A DNA stretch of 47,579 bases from Polaribacter porphyrae (GTDB lineage: Bacteria; Bacteroidota; Bacteroidia; Flavobacteriales; Flavobacteriaceae). Made by a program: the position numbers and the translations under genes. How positions within the stretch are numbered: the stretch's first letter is position 1; each line of letters starts with the position of its first letter. Below are positions 16,881 to 27,067 of the stretch, piece after piece. Under the pieces are notes generated by a model. The model saw nothing but the letters and a program-made list of their open reading frames with translations, searched no databases and was not told the origin of the DNA. The DNA lies in the NCBI RefSeq assembly GCF_002954685.1, contig NZ_MSCN01000001.1, positions 3,146,920-3,194,498 of the forward strand, read 5' to 3'.

Positions 16881-19800
16881 TTTTTCTTCTTTTTTGAGTT
16901 AAATCCATTTTTAATTGCTTTTTGGTCAGCAGCAGTATCTGTAAATACTTCATTTGCCTGTGAGCCAAATTTTATTTCACCATAACTAAAACCTGATATT
17001 CCCATAGCTCTACCCCACATAAAATTTCCTGCATCATACAAATTATATATATTATTAGTATTTCCAAATCTAAAAAAACCTGAATCATCTGTATAAGTTG
17101 CTCTACTTCTAGATCTTAAATTATCATCAGCAAATATTTTATGTTCTGCTAAATCAATAAGCCAACCTTCTGCAAAATCATAATCACCATGACCCTTGAT
17201 AGCTGCTTTAAACCAACTAGCAGCAAAAAAGCCTGCAAAATATGCGTAATATCTTTCAAAAATAATACCTCTATCAATTATAGCTTGATTCATTTGCTTA
17301 ACGGTTATTTGAGTATATAATCTATCTCCCACTTGCCAAGATCCATTAGCGTAATCTTTATCTACATCGTTAGCATCATGAAAAGAAATTTCATTCCCAT
17401 TCTCGTCAAAATATCTGTTAGGTTTATTATTTTTTACAACTTTCGTAACTATTCCATTAGAGTTAACAGTTACATCATCATCAGGTTTTTGCTCAGAATC
17501 ATCGCTCGCCTGGTATACCGTTGTATAATCTTTGCCTTCTGTTAATCTATGCCAATTACCATCTAAATCTTGTATCCTCATAGTTTGTGCATCTGCTCCA
17601 CTTGGGTCAGCCCAAAATGCAGGATTATTATCAAATGCTGTGTAAGTTGACATTGAATGATGTACAACTGGGTCAATTCCATTAAAACGACCAATAGCAG
17701 GGTCATACATACGCAAATCCATTTCATACAAATTCAGTCCTAAACTTTCATTGTACTCAACACCATTGTATTTCCAATTCTGTGCTAGTGGATTACCAGC
17801 ACCTAGAATTTTCACGTCATTATACCCGTTGTGTTTGAGTCCAAAAGGATAATAGTTAGATTCTTCAACTACAATGGTTCTTGATGTATTACCTTTTACA
17901 ATCTTTACATCATCAAACCAAACCTTACCCTCTACATTATTGTCTATCCTAACATTTAATTCTTTTATTTCTTTTGGTACTAATACAGACCTCTCCATAT
18001 ATTCCCATTGTCCTCTTGTCGTTAAAGTTGTACTGCTATAATTTTTACTTGGATATCCAGTTTCTCCTGCTTCTCTTCCTGATAGGAAGATTCTTGAACT
18101 ATTATTCCCAGTATCTTCTACATATATCCAACAAGAAACTGTATAGTACGTATCCTCAGTGTTATTGATTGGCGTCCAAATATCACTATATACATATGTA
18201 CCCCAAACAGATGGATAATTTGAGTCTATCCTTCCAGAAGAATTTCCTGTTTTTTTCTTACTGGTATCTATTTCTGTTAATGCCCAACCAAATGAGTTCT
18301 CGCTCTTGTCCCAGTTAGGCATACTCCCACTCTCAAAACCATCTGTAAAAATAGTTGTAGATGGGACAGCATTTTTATTTTCTGTAAAGCTTACTCTCAC
18401 ATTCCCAAGGTGATCTTTGTGCTGGTAAATATAATCAAAACCTTGGCTATAATCTGATGAATTTTGTGGTGTTGCATAGCCTTCTGATGTATTGAAAAAT
18501 TGCAAGTTATTATTTTCATAAATATAATTTCCTGCATATTCTGTTGTAGCTCCAGTGCTCACAGTTTTCTTTAGTTTTACACCTGTGGCATCATATACAT
18601 AGGTGATATTACCTGTTTCTGAACCCCAAGTTTTTGATACTATTGTCGGCAAATTCAAATGATTGTAAGATATACTTGAAATTCCCTTGTTAACATCTCG
18701 TATCATATTACCATTTTGGTCATATGCATAGTCTGTTATAGGGATTGTGTTGTCGTCATCTTTAAATCCAAAATCTGGATTTGCTGAATCTTCTACACTA
18801 AATAGTTGATTGCCATCATAGGAATAACTTAAGTTGTCCATTAAACCATAATCACTATGGGTGTGTGCATTGGGTTGTGCTACTATTGCCCCCCTTCTTT
18901 GTAAATTTAAGATATTTCCATTTTTATCGTAATTCACATTACTTAAACTAAACTTATTTCCTTGATTCCAGCTGTAATAATATCCGCTTTTTATTCGATT
19001 TAAATCATCATAATAAAAGTTATAATATCTTCGACTATTATCCCCCGATGTTCTCCAGTATATTTTTGAGATATTACCATTGTATAGTCTTGTACCATCA
19101 TCATTGTATTTTAACTCCATTGAAAACAAGTCACTACCCAGACCTTGTTGTGGATCATTAATATTGGTGAGCCAACCTCTAACATTATATTGGTAATTTA
19201 TTTGTTGAAGTTCATTATTTTCTGCTTCTCCTACTTTTTTGTTTTCTAACTGACCAAGCTCACCGTAAGTATTTTTTACAATTAACTCTTCTGCCTGACT
19301 GTTAATAGTTTGTTTTTGTGTTAACAATCGATCTGCGTGGTCATACGTAAATTTATCTATAGTAGTGATATCTGTTTTGCCTGTTTTTTGATGGATACTT
19401 TCAGTACTTACCAATCTACCTGTAAAATCATCTAATTCTGACTTTATAATATCTGTTGTTCCTAAAAGTTCATTCTTTGTAAATACATAAACTGGTCTCG
19501 CTTTCTCATCATAATAATTAACCGTAGTTATCCATTTTTCTGGGCTTTCATCTAATACTTTAACTTTTGACCCTGTGGCCAGTCCTTTTACATTAGTAGT
19601 TGAATTTCTTGTCTGTGTTATTGAGTTTGTATTGTATTTTGTAGAAACGACTGTGGCAGAACCTGCTCTATTAAAAACATAATCGTCGTAATAATTTAAC
19701 GTGAGTATTTCAATATTGTTGAAAGGGAACTGTAGATTTGTGTAATGATGACTTACATAAGTACTTCCAAATTCGGAAGAAGATTTTGTTTCATAGTTTA

Positions 19801-21367
19801 GTTTTTGTGATGATGATTGTGTAGGCGCTATATTAAAATGATTTTGCATTTGCGACTGATTTAAACTGGAAGAGTGCGTGTAAATTCCAGTATAAATAAC
19901 TCTACCTAATTTATCATATTTTGTAAAAAGCCATTCTCTTTTATTGTTGCTTCTTTGATTAGCATCTTGTGTTAGTACAGGTCTGTCTAAATTATCATAA
20001 ATAATATATTCCCAATCTTTGCCTGGAATCTTTTTTTCTACTAATCGATTTCTAGAATCATATTTGTATTGATAGCATAACTTATTTAGCATATTGCTAA
20101 CTTCTACTTGAGTTTGAGCTGCACTGTACCCTTGTAAGTTTTGAGGAAGACTAATCGTATTATTCGTATTGCCTATATACGTATAGGCGCCTGAAGTACC
20201 GTATGATGAACATTGCAATTTGTTATTTGAAATATAGTAGGAAGTTGACTGATAATATGGGTCATTATAAGTACTACTGGATGCAATACTCAAATAAAGC
20301 CCGTCCATAAAAGGTATATCTGCAATATCACCAGTCTTTATATTAGAAATTGGAGATGGAGAGATATAGATACTGGAATAGATTTCAAAATTCCCTGGTG
20401 ATACCATTCGAATACCTACGGTTACATTAGAGGTACCACCACCACCACCAGATATGTATAAACTAGAACTAGATATTGTGATACTTTGTACTTCATAAAT
20501 TTTTGTTTTTTCAGCTGCTAAAGGAGGCAATACATAGGTTAGATTTCCAAAATCATCATAGACATAATATGTATCGTGAGGTTTACCATTGTTATAAGTT
20601 CTTTTTAAGACAACTTGACCCTGTTTATTTTTGAATTCTTCAGTCGTTCTGTCTTTTCCATCATATGTCCTCCAGTTTTCGTCCTTGGTAATGGTTTTGT
20701 ACAATTCCCCAGCATTGTAATAAGAACCTTCTAATTTCAATTTTGGTGCTTGTGTATTTCCATTATCAAATTCTACCTCAAATTGTAAAACTTCATTTGC
20801 TTTGTTTGTATCATACTCAAATTTTATGGTATGCCCATTACCAACTTTCCAATCTTTACCAGGGGCTGCTTGTTCTAAAACTCTGTTTAATGGTGAATTT
20901 TCATATACTTTTTCTGAATATGCATTTACCTCTGAAAGTGGTTGATTTAAAAAGTCATCTGGGTATTTGTTTTGATAATATTGGTTGGTAGTTTCTATTA
21001 CATTACCAGTTCTATTATATGAATAATAACTACTATTAGTTACATAAGGCAAATACTCTTTAACTTGCCTTCCAAATTCATCATAACTAAAATGTGTTAC
21101 TAAATCCTGCTTATTTCCTCCAGCACCTAAAACCAAACTTTGTTTAGCTCTACCTAAACCATCAAAATAATTAATGCTTACTGATTTATCATCATTGGTT
21201 AATGTTACCCCACTTACAGCATCATAAGTACCATCAGTTGTTTTCTTTTTATAAGTAGTTGTTTTTACATAGTTCTCTGTGGTAGTTTGACTTATTATAA
21301 GACTAGGTAATAAAAATAGCACAAGTACAAAACTTGTAGCTAGTTTTTGATATATTCTCTTTTTCAT
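16877..21367 (-). CDS. RHS-B1: RHS repeat protein with toxin-44-like tip
   Basis: A 1496-residue secreted protein. The signal sequence (LATSFVLVLFLLPSLIIS) is followed by a DUF6443-type region (SVSINYFDGLGRAKQS, SYDEFGRQVKEYLPY), then many YD repeats. A galactose-binding-like insert sits at about 1000-1168, between HLGNVRVSFTEN and EESNYYPFGLKH. The core ends at DPSG (1254-1257). The tip of about 240 residues contains WFKAAIKGHGDYDFAEGW and YDAGNFMWGRAMG, which resemble polymorphic toxin type 44; that match is tentative. RHS shells enclose and release such tips. It starts 5 bases after RHS-A1, shares its first 20 or so residues with RHS-B2, and is overlapped by the membrane-protein gene. The fold type is well supported; the toxin class is less sure. 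Confidence 0.85.
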   Translation of the reverse strand: MKKRIYQKLATSFVLVLFLLPSLIISQTTTENYVKTTTYKKKTTDGTYDAVSGVTLTNDDKSVSINYFDGLGRAKQSLVLGAGGNKQDLVTHFSYDEFGRQVKEYLPYVTNSSYYSYNRTGNVIETTNQYYQNKYPDDFLNQPLSEVNAYSEKVYENSPLNRVLEQAAPGKDWKVGNGHTIKFEYDTNKANEVLQFEVEFDNGNTQAPKLKLEGSYYNAGELYKTITKDENWRTYDGKDRTTEEFKNKQGQVVLKRTYNNGKPHDTYYVYDDFGNLTYVLPPLAAEKTKIYEVQSITISSSSLYISGGGGGTSNVTVGIRMVSPGNFEIYSSIYISPSPISNIKTGDIADIPFMDGLYLSIASSSTYNDPYYQSTSYYISNNKLQCSSYGTSGAYTYIGNTNNTISLPQNLQGYSAAQTQVEVSNMLNKLCYQYKYDSRNRLVEKKIPGKDWEYIIYDNLDRPVLTQDANQRSNNKREWLFTKYDKLGRVIYTGIYTHSSSLNQSQMQNHFNIAPTQSSSQKLNYETKSSSEFGSTYVSHHYTNLQFPFNNIEILTLNYYDDYVFNRAGSATVVSTKYNTNSITQTRNSTTNVKGLATGSKVKVLDESPEKWITTVNYYDEKARPVYVFTKNELLGTTDIIKSELDDFTGRLVSTESIHQKTGKTDITTIDKFTYDHADRLLTQKQTINSQAEELIVKNTYGELGQLENKKVGEAENNELQQINYQYNVRGWLTNINDPQQGLGSDLFSMELKYNDDGTRLYNGNISKIYWRTSGDNSRRYYNFYYDDLNRIKSGYYYSWNQGNKFSLSNVNYDKNGNILNLQRRGAIVAQPNAHTHSDYGLMDNLSYSYDGNQLFSVEDSANPDFGFKDDDNTIPITDYAYDQNGNMIRDVNKGISSISYNHLNLPTIVSKTWGSETGNITYVYDATGVKLKKTVSTGATTEYAGNYIYENNNLQFFNTSEGYATPQNSSDYSQGFDYIYQHKDHLGNVRVSFTENKNAVPSTTIFTDGFESGSMPNWDKSENSFGWALTEIDTSKKKTGNSSGRIDSNYPSVWGTYVYSDIWTPINNTEDTYYTVSCWIYVEDTGNNSSRIFLSGREAGETGYPSKNYSSTTLTTRGQWEYMERSVLVPKEIKELNVRIDNNVEGKVWFDDVKIVKGNTSRTIVVEESNYYPFGLKHNGYNDVKILGAGNPLAQNWKYNGVEYNESLGLNLYEMDLRMYDPAIGRFNGIDPVVHHSMSTYTAFDNNPAFWADPSGADAQTMRIQDLDGNWHRLTEGKDYTTVYQASDDSEQKPDDDVTVNSNGIVTKVVKNNKPNRYFDENGNEISFHDANDVDKDYANGSWQVGDRLYTQITVKQMNQAIIDRGIIFERYYAYFAGFFAASWFKAAIKGHGDYDFAEGWLIDLAEHKIFADDNLRSRSRATYTDDSGFFRFGNTNNIYNLYDAGNFMWGRAMGISGFSYGEIKFGSQANEVFTDTAADQKAIKNGFNSKKKKK

Positions 21368-21372
21368 GGCAA

Positions 21373-24300
21373 TTAGTTTTTATAGTTGTACTCGTTCTCA
21401 CTCAAGATGTTTCCGTCTTTATCTTTTACATTTTTTAAGCGATTAAAGTTGTCGTAATCATAATAGATGGTTTGCCCTCTTGGATCTGTAATACTTGTTA
21501 CTCCTATCAATGGATCGTAAGTAAAGGTTGTTACTTGTGCATTGGGTAAGGAATTTCTTAAACTCTCTAATGCTGCTCTTAAAGTGCCTTCATTACCTAA
21601 AGCACCAATAGTTCTATCGTTATCAGAATTTGATAGTATCTGTAAATTAGCTACTTGGCTTTGAACTTGAGCATAAGTGGCGTTTTCTATTTTGGCTATG
21701 GGTTGTGATTTATGATATCCCCAAATATAGACGATATGGGTTCCGTCTTTTTTACTTACTTCTTTTGGATTGCCTTTATTATCATAATCATGGTAAACTA
21801 TCTTATCCTCTAAAGAATTTGTGCCTTTGGAGGTTTGGATTTTTTGTGGAAGAAATGGGGCTAAACTTGAATATATTGTATTTTGTTCTGATAATTTAGT
21901 ACTTCCTTTATAACTTGTTGTTTTATTTATAAGTATGTGGAAAGTATTTGAATTATCAATAATTGAATAATCATTCTCTGTTTTCAGTACATCTCCATGA
22001 CTATTTAATATTTCAGAGCCTGCTAATTGATAATGATTGTCGTAATCATAGTTGTATTTTGTTGAGATAAAAAGTGTACCATTAGTATTATATATTGTTT
22101 TCTTTTTTTCAAAGAGTTTTTGTACACCACTTGTTAAATAGTAGACTTTATAGTTGTTTGGACCTGCAGTACTACCATCATTATTATCTATTTTAAACTT
22201 AATTAATGGTCTGTAAAACTTTAATCTGTTCTTAATATAATTCATACTAGGAATAACATTATCTGGTTCAAATCTAAGATTATAAGGATCTGTTAAATCC
22301 CCAAAAGAAAATGAATCTGCATATTTATAAGTAAATTCTTCTTTTTTAACAATATCGAAGTCATTAGAAGAATTTTCACCTTTCTTGTAGTACTCTATTA
22401 AAATTGGTTTTCCTCTAAGCCATTCGTTATTAACCGCTAATGTATAAGGGAACTTATAAAATTTTCCTCCGTCTGGAAATGCTGTAAATTCGTATTCTGT
22501 TTTTCCTCCTTTTCCTTGTAAGTTACCTGAATCAATATACTCTGTTACATGACTATATCCTACATGATTTCCCTGTTCATAAGAAAGAGGACTACCTGGT
22601 CGTGCTCCATATTGAGTATTTATTCGAGGTACTACTACTCCATTAGAAAGCGTTAGGGTATCTTCGATATAGTAATAGCTTGGTAAAGAAAATACCAATC
22701 CACTACTTGAACCATCTGGTTTAAGGTAATCATAAGTTCTAGTTATTGTTCCATTATCTGCACTATAGTTTTCTATTTTTTGGATACGATAGCCACCACT
22801 ATAAATTAAGTCTGGTTGATTTGAGTTGATAATACTACCCCAGTTTAGAGTAACAATAAAACTATTATCTCTGTCATTAGGATCATCATTTGCTCCATAA
22901 ACTTCTGCTCTTATTTTATAATTCCCAGTTTGTAAAGGCTCTATAGCCATATCATATGAAACGCTGTTATGTGCTTTATATAAAAGCAATGGAGTACCAT
23001 TTACGTAAACAACTTGCCCATTGCTATCTACTACACTAAACACATAGTTACAACTAGAATTTTGATTACCTCCCTGATCCAATTCACAATTAACAGCATT
23101 TCCATTAAGATATACTTGCACATTAATTGGTCCAACATCAGTGCTTAAAACATCGAAAGAACTACTCTCATAGGTGTTTTTTTGAGAGGTACTAGATACT
23201 AGAGTAATTGTACTCTTTGAAAGATAGGCCGATTTGTTTTGACCTGCAGGATTTGGATTTGCATAATATAAATCTTTAAAATAGTCAGGGATAATGGCCT
23301 TATTTGCCTCAAAAGTATAATTCGTATAACCTCCAGTAGGATAGATCATCTTCTTTATTAAACCTGTTTGCGCTTTTATGGTATCTACTTCTCTACTTAC
23401 GGATTGACTACCATAGCCAAAATCCGTCAGAAATGAACCATTATTCTCTCCATTATAATATCCCCATAAATCTTGAGAATTAGAAAAACGGTTGGGTACC
23501 AAATTTTTATTCGTATACTCAAATCCACGATATAATCCTGAAATGTTGTTATTATCAACGCTTTCGATACTATCTAAAAACAGTTTTGTTCTAGCTTCAG
23601 TATCATTAAATAAATAATAATTTATATTACCATCATTGGTATTAGAAGGATTACTGTAGCTGTAATTAAAATTATATTTTTTAACTCGCTGATAGTTATT
23701 TTCAATTTCAATAGAGTTTAACACATAGCCACCTTTCAGATCATCTCGTTCATTATTGATATCTTTAATGAATTTTACTTTACCTTTATCGAAAACAATT
23801 TCTTTGATTTGATACTGCTCTTGTGTAATTCTAGAAAAATGAGAACTTATAATCCCTCCACTACTTTTTTGGTCATAAGATCTTCTGTAGAACTCAGAAT
23901 TTTCTATCTCATAATTAAAATGTATTTTTTTTCCATTTGGACTTACAATATCTATCAAATGCCAAGTATTTACTGTATTGGCTGAAGAAGTACTAGTAGT
24001 CACATTAGTAGTTAACACATGTGGAGTATTTATTAGATCTTTGCTTTTTGCTTCTCTTGTAGTATTGGTAATTTCAGGATTCCCAAAATAAAATTGAAAG
24101 CCATCTTTTGTACTAATAATAAAGTGAAGGGAACTATCATTAGTACCAATTCTTTCTATTCTTAAGTCGTCATAGCTTTGTAAAATAGGTTCTTTAGTTT
24201 GTTGATCAAAAATAAATTTACCTGAATAACCTGCAAAATTAAAACTAAACTGATCAGGTATTAAGTCTAACTCGTCATTTATACCAGCTGTATATACATT

Positions 24301-24690
24301 CTGTCTTGTTGAAGAATTTGATTCGAAATCTCCATAAAAACTTCCATTAAAGTAACTATATGTACCTAAAAAGTCATTTTTCCCCCTTATTTGTCTGGTA
24401 ATTGCTCCTCCTGCATTAAGTGCCCAACCAATACCAACTCTAGAAGCAATCTCTTCCACTTTGATTCCTCTGGCGTGATAAGATAAACCAATTGGAACGG
24501 TTAATCCATCTAAATTAATCTCATAGATTGGTACATTAATTGTTGGAAGTCCAGTGTAATGACCTACGGGTATTTCTGTGAATTTCGCTAATGAAGTTGC
24601 CTCTGGTGATGGCGGAATAATGGTAGGCAAATCTTGAGAAATAGAAACTAATGGGAATAGCAATACAATGCTATAAAATAAATTTTTCAT
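21373..24690 (-). CDS. RHS-A1: SpvB-like RHS shell protein without toxin tip
   Basis: About 1105 residues from the ATG at 24690, which gives a standard signal sequence (MKNLFYSIVLLFPLVSISQ). An ATG 14 codons upstream (24732) would also be in frame. After the signal, PPSPEATSLAKF and LSYHARGIKVEE...VGIGWALNAGGAITR resemble the start of SpvB/TcB-type proteins. Long beta-rich YD-like repeats follow, and the protein stops after a conserved RHS block (TDPRGQTIYYDYDNFNRLKN) with no variable tip. The last 160 residues are close to identical with RHS-A2. Its stop lies 5 bases before RHS-B1, so the two are probably a functional pair, with A supplying part of the shell. No enzymatic motif is visible. 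Confidence 0.8.
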   Translation of the reverse strand: MKNLFYSIVLLFPLVSISQDLPTIIPPSPEATSLAKFTEIPVGHYTGLPTINVPIYEINLDGLTVPIGLSYHARGIKVEEIASRVGIGWALNAGGAITRQIRGKNDFLGTYSYFNGSFYGDFESNSSTRQNVYTAGINDELDLIPDQFSFNFAGYSGKFIFDQQTKEPILQSYDDLRIERIGTNDSSLHFIISTKDGFQFYFGNPEITNTTREAKSKDLINTPHVLTTNVTTSTSSANTVNTWHLIDIVSPNGKKIHFNYEIENSEFYRRSYDQKSSGGIISSHFSRITQEQYQIKEIVFDKGKVKFIKDINNERDDLKGGYVLNSIEIENNYQRVKKYNFNYSYSNPSNTNDGNINYYLFNDTEARTKLFLDSIESVDNNNISGLYRGFEYTNKNLVPNRFSNSQDLWGYYNGENNGSFLTDFGYGSQSVSREVDTIKAQTGLIKKMIYPTGGYTNYTFEANKAIIPDYFKDLYYANPNPAGQNKSAYLSKSTITLVSSTSQKNTYESSSFDVLSTDVGPINVQVYLNGNAVNCELDQGGNQNSSCNYVFSVVDSNGQVVYVNGTPLLLYKAHNSVSYDMAIEPLQTGNYKIRAEVYGANDDPNDRDNSFIVTLNWGSIINSNQPDLIYSGGYRIQKIENYSADNGTITRTYDYLKPDGSSSGLVFSLPSYYYIEDTLTLSNGVVVPRINTQYGARPGSPLSYEQGNHVGYSHVTEYIDSGNLQGKGGKTEYEFTAFPDGGKFYKFPYTLAVNNEWLRGKPILIEYYKKGENSSNDFDIVKKEEFTYKYADSFSFGDLTDPYNLRFEPDNVIPSMNYIKNRLKFYRPLIKFKIDNNDGSTAGPNNYKVYYLTSGVQKLFEKKKTIYNTNGTLFISTKYNYDYDNHYQLAGSEILNSHGDVLKTENDYSIIDNSNTFHILINKTTSYKGSTKLSEQNTIYSSLAPFLPQKIQTSKGTNSLEDKIVYHDYDNKGNPKEVSKKDGTHIVYIWGYHKSQPIAKIENATYAQVQSQVANLQILSNSDNDRTIGALGNEGTLRAALESLRNSLPNAQVTTFTYDPLIGVTSITDPRGQTIYYDYDNFNRLKNVKDKDGNILSENEYNYKN

Positions 24691-24836
24691 AGAAATAAAT
24701 TTTGTAAATACGGAAAATGAAGTAGATTTCATTTTGGGAGCAGTTTTTTACAAAGGAAAGTAAATAAATTTATTCTTATATGTAAAAAATAGCAAAACCT
24801 TAATAATTAACAAATTGTTAACCTTATTTGTATTTT

Positions 24837-25112
24837 TTAAGAAATAACTGTACTCAATTTAAACATAGGTAAATACATAGCAATTAAAATGGTAGCCACA
24901 ATAGCACCCCAAATAAGAATGATAAAAGGTTCAATAGTAGCCGATATCATTTTAGATTTGTATTCAATCTCTTGATTGTATTGATCTGTCAATCTTTTAA
25001 AAATGGTTTCATTTTGATTGGTTTCATCTGCCACTTTAATAAGAGATACCATTTTTTTATCAAAGATTTTATAGTTATTCATACTTTGGTGTAAACTTTT
25101 GCCCTGTAAAAT
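24837..25112 (-). pseudogene. Duplicated 3' end of gspF
   Basis: The last 90 or so codons of gspF without the rest of the gene. Bases 24919-25112 equal 37293-37486 of the true gspF apart from one base at 25072. The final 80 bases are clearly more divergent (ILIWGAIVATILIAMYLPMF here, ILVLGAIVATVLIAMYLPMF there). The match ends sharply at 25112, where the left end of the DDE insertion sequence begins. The fragment lies about 145 bases upstream of RHS-A1 and marks where gspF once stood. Confidence 0.92.
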
Positions 25113-26871
25113 GGCTCCATCTCATGAGTCAAAACATAAAACTTTGAGAAAACAGAATTAACAAACGACAAGAAAAGTCTTACTATTAAAAGGATTAAAG
25201 AATATAAATACTTCCTAATCAGTTTATTCGAATTTTCGAATTACAACCTTAAGAAAAACCACTTTTTCTTTTCTGAATAAAATTGGTCTAAAATCTAATT
25301 TTCTAATTATTAATTTTAGTTTTCTTCTATTAATATTTTTTGAATTTTGGTTTTTGCCTTAAGAAAAGAGTTTTTTAATTCAAATCTTGACTATTACTTC
25401 TCTTTTAACAATTATTCTCACAAGAATTTAATTGATTTGCTTGTAATCGACTTTTGTATGACTTTTCTAGTATGGGTTTTATTTGTTTTAATGATGGTGT
25501 TTTAAAAACCTCATTAGGAGTATAAATCTTATGTTCATAATGTGGTCTTACATTATTATAATCATTTACATAGAAATCTACTTCTTGATGTATTGAAGTC
25601 GATAATATCGGTTTATCTTGAAAATATTTACTTTTCAATATTCTGTAAGTTCCTTCTATTATTGAATTTGAAAATTTAACATCTTTCAATGCAATCTTCT
25701 TTGTTATTTGAACTTGCTGATTTTTGATAAATTCGTGAATCGTATGATTATTATTCTCTGAACCTCCGTCAACAATCAAATCTATATTCGACTTCCCTAC
25801 TGAAATATCAAACTCATTTTTGATGGCTCTTTTCAAACTTTCTAACCGAATATTTGCTGATAGTTTTTTTGAGACATCATAAGCTATAATCTTTCTTGAA
25901 AAGTTGTCTACAATTGTATAAATATAATACTGAATATTATCAATAGTTTTATAATAAGTAACATCCATATGCCAGATTTCATTAGGAATATTAGCTCTTG
26001 TTGAAATACGCTTTCGTTTCTTCTTGTATTGATTTCTCTTTTTGCTTAATCCCAAAATTTTGGAATAACGATACCAAGTACCTCTAGCCATAGAAGTTTT
26101 TCCTTGCTTAAAAGCTAATCCCCAAACTGATGCGATTGACCAATGGTAAAATCGTTTATTGTTCATAAACTTCTTGAGAACATCAATCTCATTTCGTGAA
26201 ATTTGTTGTGGAACTTTCTTAAAACATAAATTAATTAATGAAAATTCACAATGATAATTTTGATAGCGTTTCCAAGTTTGAAAAGAATGAGGGGTGATTT
26301 TTAGGAATTTACAAATCAGATTTTTCTCTTTATTATCATTAGTAATATTTTCGATAAGATTAACAATTGTATTTCTATTCTTTTTAATGATTGCTTTAAA
26401 TTCTTTTTGTCCAATAAAATTTAGAATAGTGATATAAACTTTACAAAAAGTAACAAACATCTTTTTTAATTGTTCTACTTTTTGATTATAAATAATTTGT
26501 AAATCATCAATATTATTATTGATACTTGATGAAAATTCACTTCCCAAATATTTATGCGGATTGTCATTTTTCCAATAATGAGCTGTTGAGGGTTTTATTG
26601 TAGATGTAAAATTATCTGGCAACAAATGATTTTGAATACCTAAAGCGTAGCAAATTTTTACTGAAGAATGATAAGAATTGTACTTTTTCATTTTACTAAT
26701 AAAGGTCATTTTTAATCAAAAACAAAATTGTTTCATTTTTTTAGGCTTTTCGAAAATTTGAAAAACATTCTCAAAAATAGTGTGGTTCGATGTGTAAAAG
26801 GGGTTCTAAACTACACTAACTCTTTGATATTCAAATAGAATTGGTTCGATAGTAGCGCATGAGGGGGAGCC
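25113..26871 (-). mobile_element. Insertion sequence with rve-type DDE transposase
   Basis: The 1759-base element begins GGCTCCATCTCATGAG at 25113. Its other end, read inward on the minus strand from 26871, is GGCTCCCCCTCATGCG: 13 of 16 bases agree. One transposase gene fills most of it. The left end directly abuts the truncated gspF copy. No clear target duplication is seen; a second GGGGGAGCC lies just outside the right end (26880-26888). Confidence 0.72.
25405..26709 (-). CDS. DDE transposase with integrase core (IS3/IS481-like)
   Basis: A 434-residue single-frame transposase. The first 230 residues are basic and helix-rich with HTH-like stretches (GTWYRYSKILGLSKKR). The rve core has Asp about 249 (WHMDVTYYK), Asp about 314 (LIVDGGSEN) and Glu about 352 (SIIEGTYRILK), then a YNNVRPHYEHKIYTPNEVF tail typical of IS3-type cores. 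The frame is intact. IS3 elements usually split their genes with a frameshift; this one does not, so the exact IS family is left open. Confidence 0.88.
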   Translation of the reverse strand: MTFISKMKKYNSYHSSVKICYALGIQNHLLPDNFTSTIKPSTAHYWKNDNPHKYLGSEFSSSINNNIDDLQIIYNQKVEQLKKMFVTFCKVYITILNFIGQKEFKAIIKKNRNTIVNLIENITNDNKEKNLICKFLKITPHSFQTWKRYQNYHCEFSLINLCFKKVPQQISRNEIDVLKKFMNNKRFYHWSIASVWGLAFKQGKTSMARGTWYRYSKILGLSKKRNQYKKKRKRISTRANIPNEIWHMDVTYYKTIDNIQYYIYTIVDNFSRKIIAYDVSKKLSANIRLESLKRAIKNEFDISVGKSNIDLIVDGGSENNNHTIHEFIKNQQVQITKKIALKDVKFSNSIIEGTYRILKSKYFQDKPILSTSIHQEVDFYVNDYNNVRPHYEHKIYTPNEVFKTPSLKQIKPILEKSYKSRLQANQLNSCENNC

Positions 26872-26914
26872 AGGTAATAGGGGGAGCCCTTCTAAATTCA
26901 CTCTGCAACAAAAA

Positions 26915-26941
26915 GATGAGCTATATGCTCATCTTTTTTTT
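26915..26941 (+). terminator. Orphan rho-independent terminator
   Basis: A 7-bp stem GATGAGC/GCTCATC with a 5-base loop, then eight Ts (26934-26941). The minus side also has five Ts. No plus-strand gene ends nearby, and the minus-strand lipoprotein gene ends at 27068, more than 120 bases before the hairpin. It may serve that gene or be a remnant of a lost one. The rest of 26872-27067 holds only the tandem repeat at 27010 and AT-rich DNA. Confidence 0.7.
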
Positions 26942-27009
26942 ACTATAATTAATCCGATAATTTATTGTTTTACAATATTTTAAATTTCAAAAATTCTTTA
27001 TCAACTAAT

Positions 27010-27041
27010 CTGTACCATTACCATTCTGTACCATTACCCTA
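27010..27041 (-). repeat. Tandem 16-bp repeat resembling an IS end
   Basis: CTGTACCATTACCATT is followed at a period of 16 by CTGTACCATTACC. On the minus strand this reads GGTAATGGTACAGAAT, GGTAATGGTACAGATT, the same 16-base period and GGTAATG start as the tandem end at 16498-16529. It sits 30 bases past the stop of the lipoprotein gene. Confidence 0.6.
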
Positions 27042-27067
27042 TACTATTTCGCAATTTACGCTACTTC

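Noticed and set aside
24837..25082. Small independent membrane protein of 81 residues.
   Set aside because: It equals the C-terminus of GspF and lacks its own start context; it is a gene fragment.
27010..27041. CRISPR-like repeat.
   Set aside because: Only two copies with no spacer; the period equals the unit, so it is a short tandem repeat. No CRISPR array or cas gene was seen anywhere in the window.
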